NCBI GenBank assembly: GCA_030830765.1
Contig: JAURMJ010000241.1
Location: 1 to 6,129 of the forward strand
DNA: 6,129 nucleotides
From: Quisquiliibacterium sp.
GTDB taxonomy: Bacteria; Pseudomonadota; Gammaproteobacteria; Burkholderiales; Burkholderiaceae_E
Direction of reading: 5' to 3'
Of the stretch, positions 5,195 to 6,129 are shown piece by piece. The notes below the pieces were generated by a model. That model worked only from the letters and a program-made list of their open reading frames with translations. It was not told the DNA's origin and searched no databases. Positions within the stretch are counted from its first letter, which is position 1. Each line of letters begins with the position of its first letter. The position numbers were made by a program, and so were the translations under genes.

Positions 5195-6129
5195 TCAGAG
5201 AATACCGGCATCCCGCAGCGCGGCAATCTGCTCGTCGCTCTTGCCAAGCACTGCGCGCAGCACCTGTTCGGTATGCTGACCAACCGTCGGCGGCGCGTTC
5301 AGGTATTCGACCGGCGTCTCGGAAAAGCGCATCGGGCTGGCCACCGTGGAAAGCTTGCCGGCCACCGGATGATCCATCTCGATGCGGATGTTGCGCGCCT
5401 TGACCTGCGGCTCTTCGTACACCTGTGCCAGATCATTGATCGGGCCGTTCGGCACGCCAGCCGCCTCAAGGGCCTGCACCCACTCGCGCGTGGTGCGCGT
5501 GGACATGACGTCCTGCAGCCTGCGGGTCAGCTCATCGCGGTTCTCGACTCGCTTGCCGTTGGTTGCGAAGTTCGGATCGGTGGCCAGGTCGGGGCACCCT
5601 GCGGCCTCACAGAACTTGCGATACAGGTTGTCGTTGCCACAGGCGACGATGACATTGCCATCCGATGTGCGGAACGGCTGATACGGCACGATATTCGGGT
5701 GCAGATTGCCAATGCGCTTGGGCGCATTGCCGGTCGCAAAGAAATTGGTGTTCTGGTAGGCCAGCAGCGCGATCTGCGAATCGAGCAAGGCCAGATCAAG
5801 ATGCTGACCCACGCCGGTTTCGGCGCGGTGGGCAATGGCCGCGCAGATCGCGATCGATGCATACATGCCGGTAATGATGTCGGCCACCGGCACCCCAGCG
5901 CGCTGCGGGCCGCCTCCGGGCGCACCATCGGGCTCGCCGGTCACGCTCATCATGCCGCCCATCCCCTGGATCATGAAGTCGTAGCCGGGGCGCTCACGGT
6001 ACGGACCGGTCTGACCGAAGCCCGTGACCGAGCAATAAATCAGCTTCGGGTTGATCTTCTTCAGATCTCCATAGCCCAGCCCGTAGCGGGCCAGATCGCC
6101 AAACTTGTAGTTCTCGATCAGCACGTCAC
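5195..6129 (-). CDS. CaiB/BaiF (family III) CoA-transferase, N-terminus outside window
   Basis: 310 residues are visible, running off the right edge. The first seen residues, DVLIENYKFGDLARYG, fall near residue 100 of normal family members (about 400 aa), so roughly the first quarter is missing. The GTG at 6124 is an internal Val, not a start. Motifs include LIYCSVTGFGQTGPYRERPGYD, whose last Asp (codon 5980-5978) is the likely catalytic residue, GGGPQRAGVPVADIITGMYA, GQHLDLALLD and HPNIVPYQPF. The enzyme would transfer CoA between an acyl-CoA and a carboxylic acid. The general pattern is that of the well-known proteobacterial group near succinyl-CoA:glutarate (dicarboxylate) CoA-transferases, but the substrate is not proven. 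It leads, with a 30-base gap, into the NYN gene. It is clearly different from the CoA-transferase at the left of the window, not a recent copy. Confidence 0.9.
   Translation of the reverse strand, partial: DVLIENYKFGDLARYGLGYGDLKKINPKLIYCSVTGFGQTGPYRERPGYDFMIQGMGGMMSVTGEPDGAPGGGPQRAGVPVADIITGMYASIAICAAIAHRAETGVGQHLDLALLDSQIALLAYQNTNFFATGNAPKRIGNLHPNIVPYQPFRTSDGNVIVACGNDNLYRKFCEAAGCPDLATDPNFATNGKRVENRDELTRRLQDVMSTRTTREWVQALEAAGVPNGPINDLAQVYEEPQVKARNIRIEMDHPVAGKLSTVASPMRFSETPVEYLNAPPTVGQHTEQVLRAVLGKSDEQIAALRDAGIL

Noticed and set aside
252..6129. The two CoA-transferases as a recent duplication or composite element ends
   Set aside because: Their motifs match only at family level, they are on the same strand, and no transposase or terminal repeats were seen.

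Overview
This is a compact, GC-rich bacterial chromosome segment. Gene content (ChrA-type chromate transporter, two family III CoA-transferases, a phytanoyl-CoA-dioxygenase-like enzyme, an isocitrate lyase/PEP mutase family enzyme) and GC-rich codon choice suggest a proteobacterium with a versatile acid catabolism, perhaps beta- or gammaproteobacterial. Nothing in the window fixes the taxon. No rRNA, tRNA, CRISPR array, insertion sequence or phage gene was seen.

Layout: (1) 1-240, + strand, the C-terminal end of a ChrA-family transporter. (2) 252-1466, - strand, a complete family III CoA-transferase, convergent with the transporter and only 11 bases from it. (3) 1467-1618, a divergent control region with a strong inverted repeat. 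(4) 1619-2377 and 2456-3328, + strand, a PhyH-family Fe(II)/2-oxoglutarate oxygenase followed by an ICL/PEP-mutase-family lyase, probably co-transcribed. (5) 3320-3443, a 27-bp tandem repeat that starts inside the end of the lyase gene and runs into a 9-bp hairpin between convergent operons. (6) 3474-6129, - strand, a tight four-gene run read from right to left: CoA-transferase (5' end outside the window), NYN-domain protein with a cold-shock-like C-terminus, AllA-like ureidoglycolate lyase family protein, and a small cupin. The gaps in this run are 30, 16 and 18 bases.

How the genes may work together (inference): the left-hand divergent block has the parts for activating a carboxylic acid as a CoA thioester, hydroxylating it, and cleaving a C-C bond in a 2-hydroxy or 2-oxo acid. 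The right-hand operon joins acid activation to two small cupin-fold proteins, with a predicted RNA-acting NYN protein in between. That NYN protein is the odd member of an otherwise metabolic operon. No wholly new system is proven here. The points most worth a second look are the NYN/cold-shock gene inside the metabolic operon, the tandem repeat that carries the lyase stop codon and leaves several frames open, and the inverted repeat between the divergent genes.
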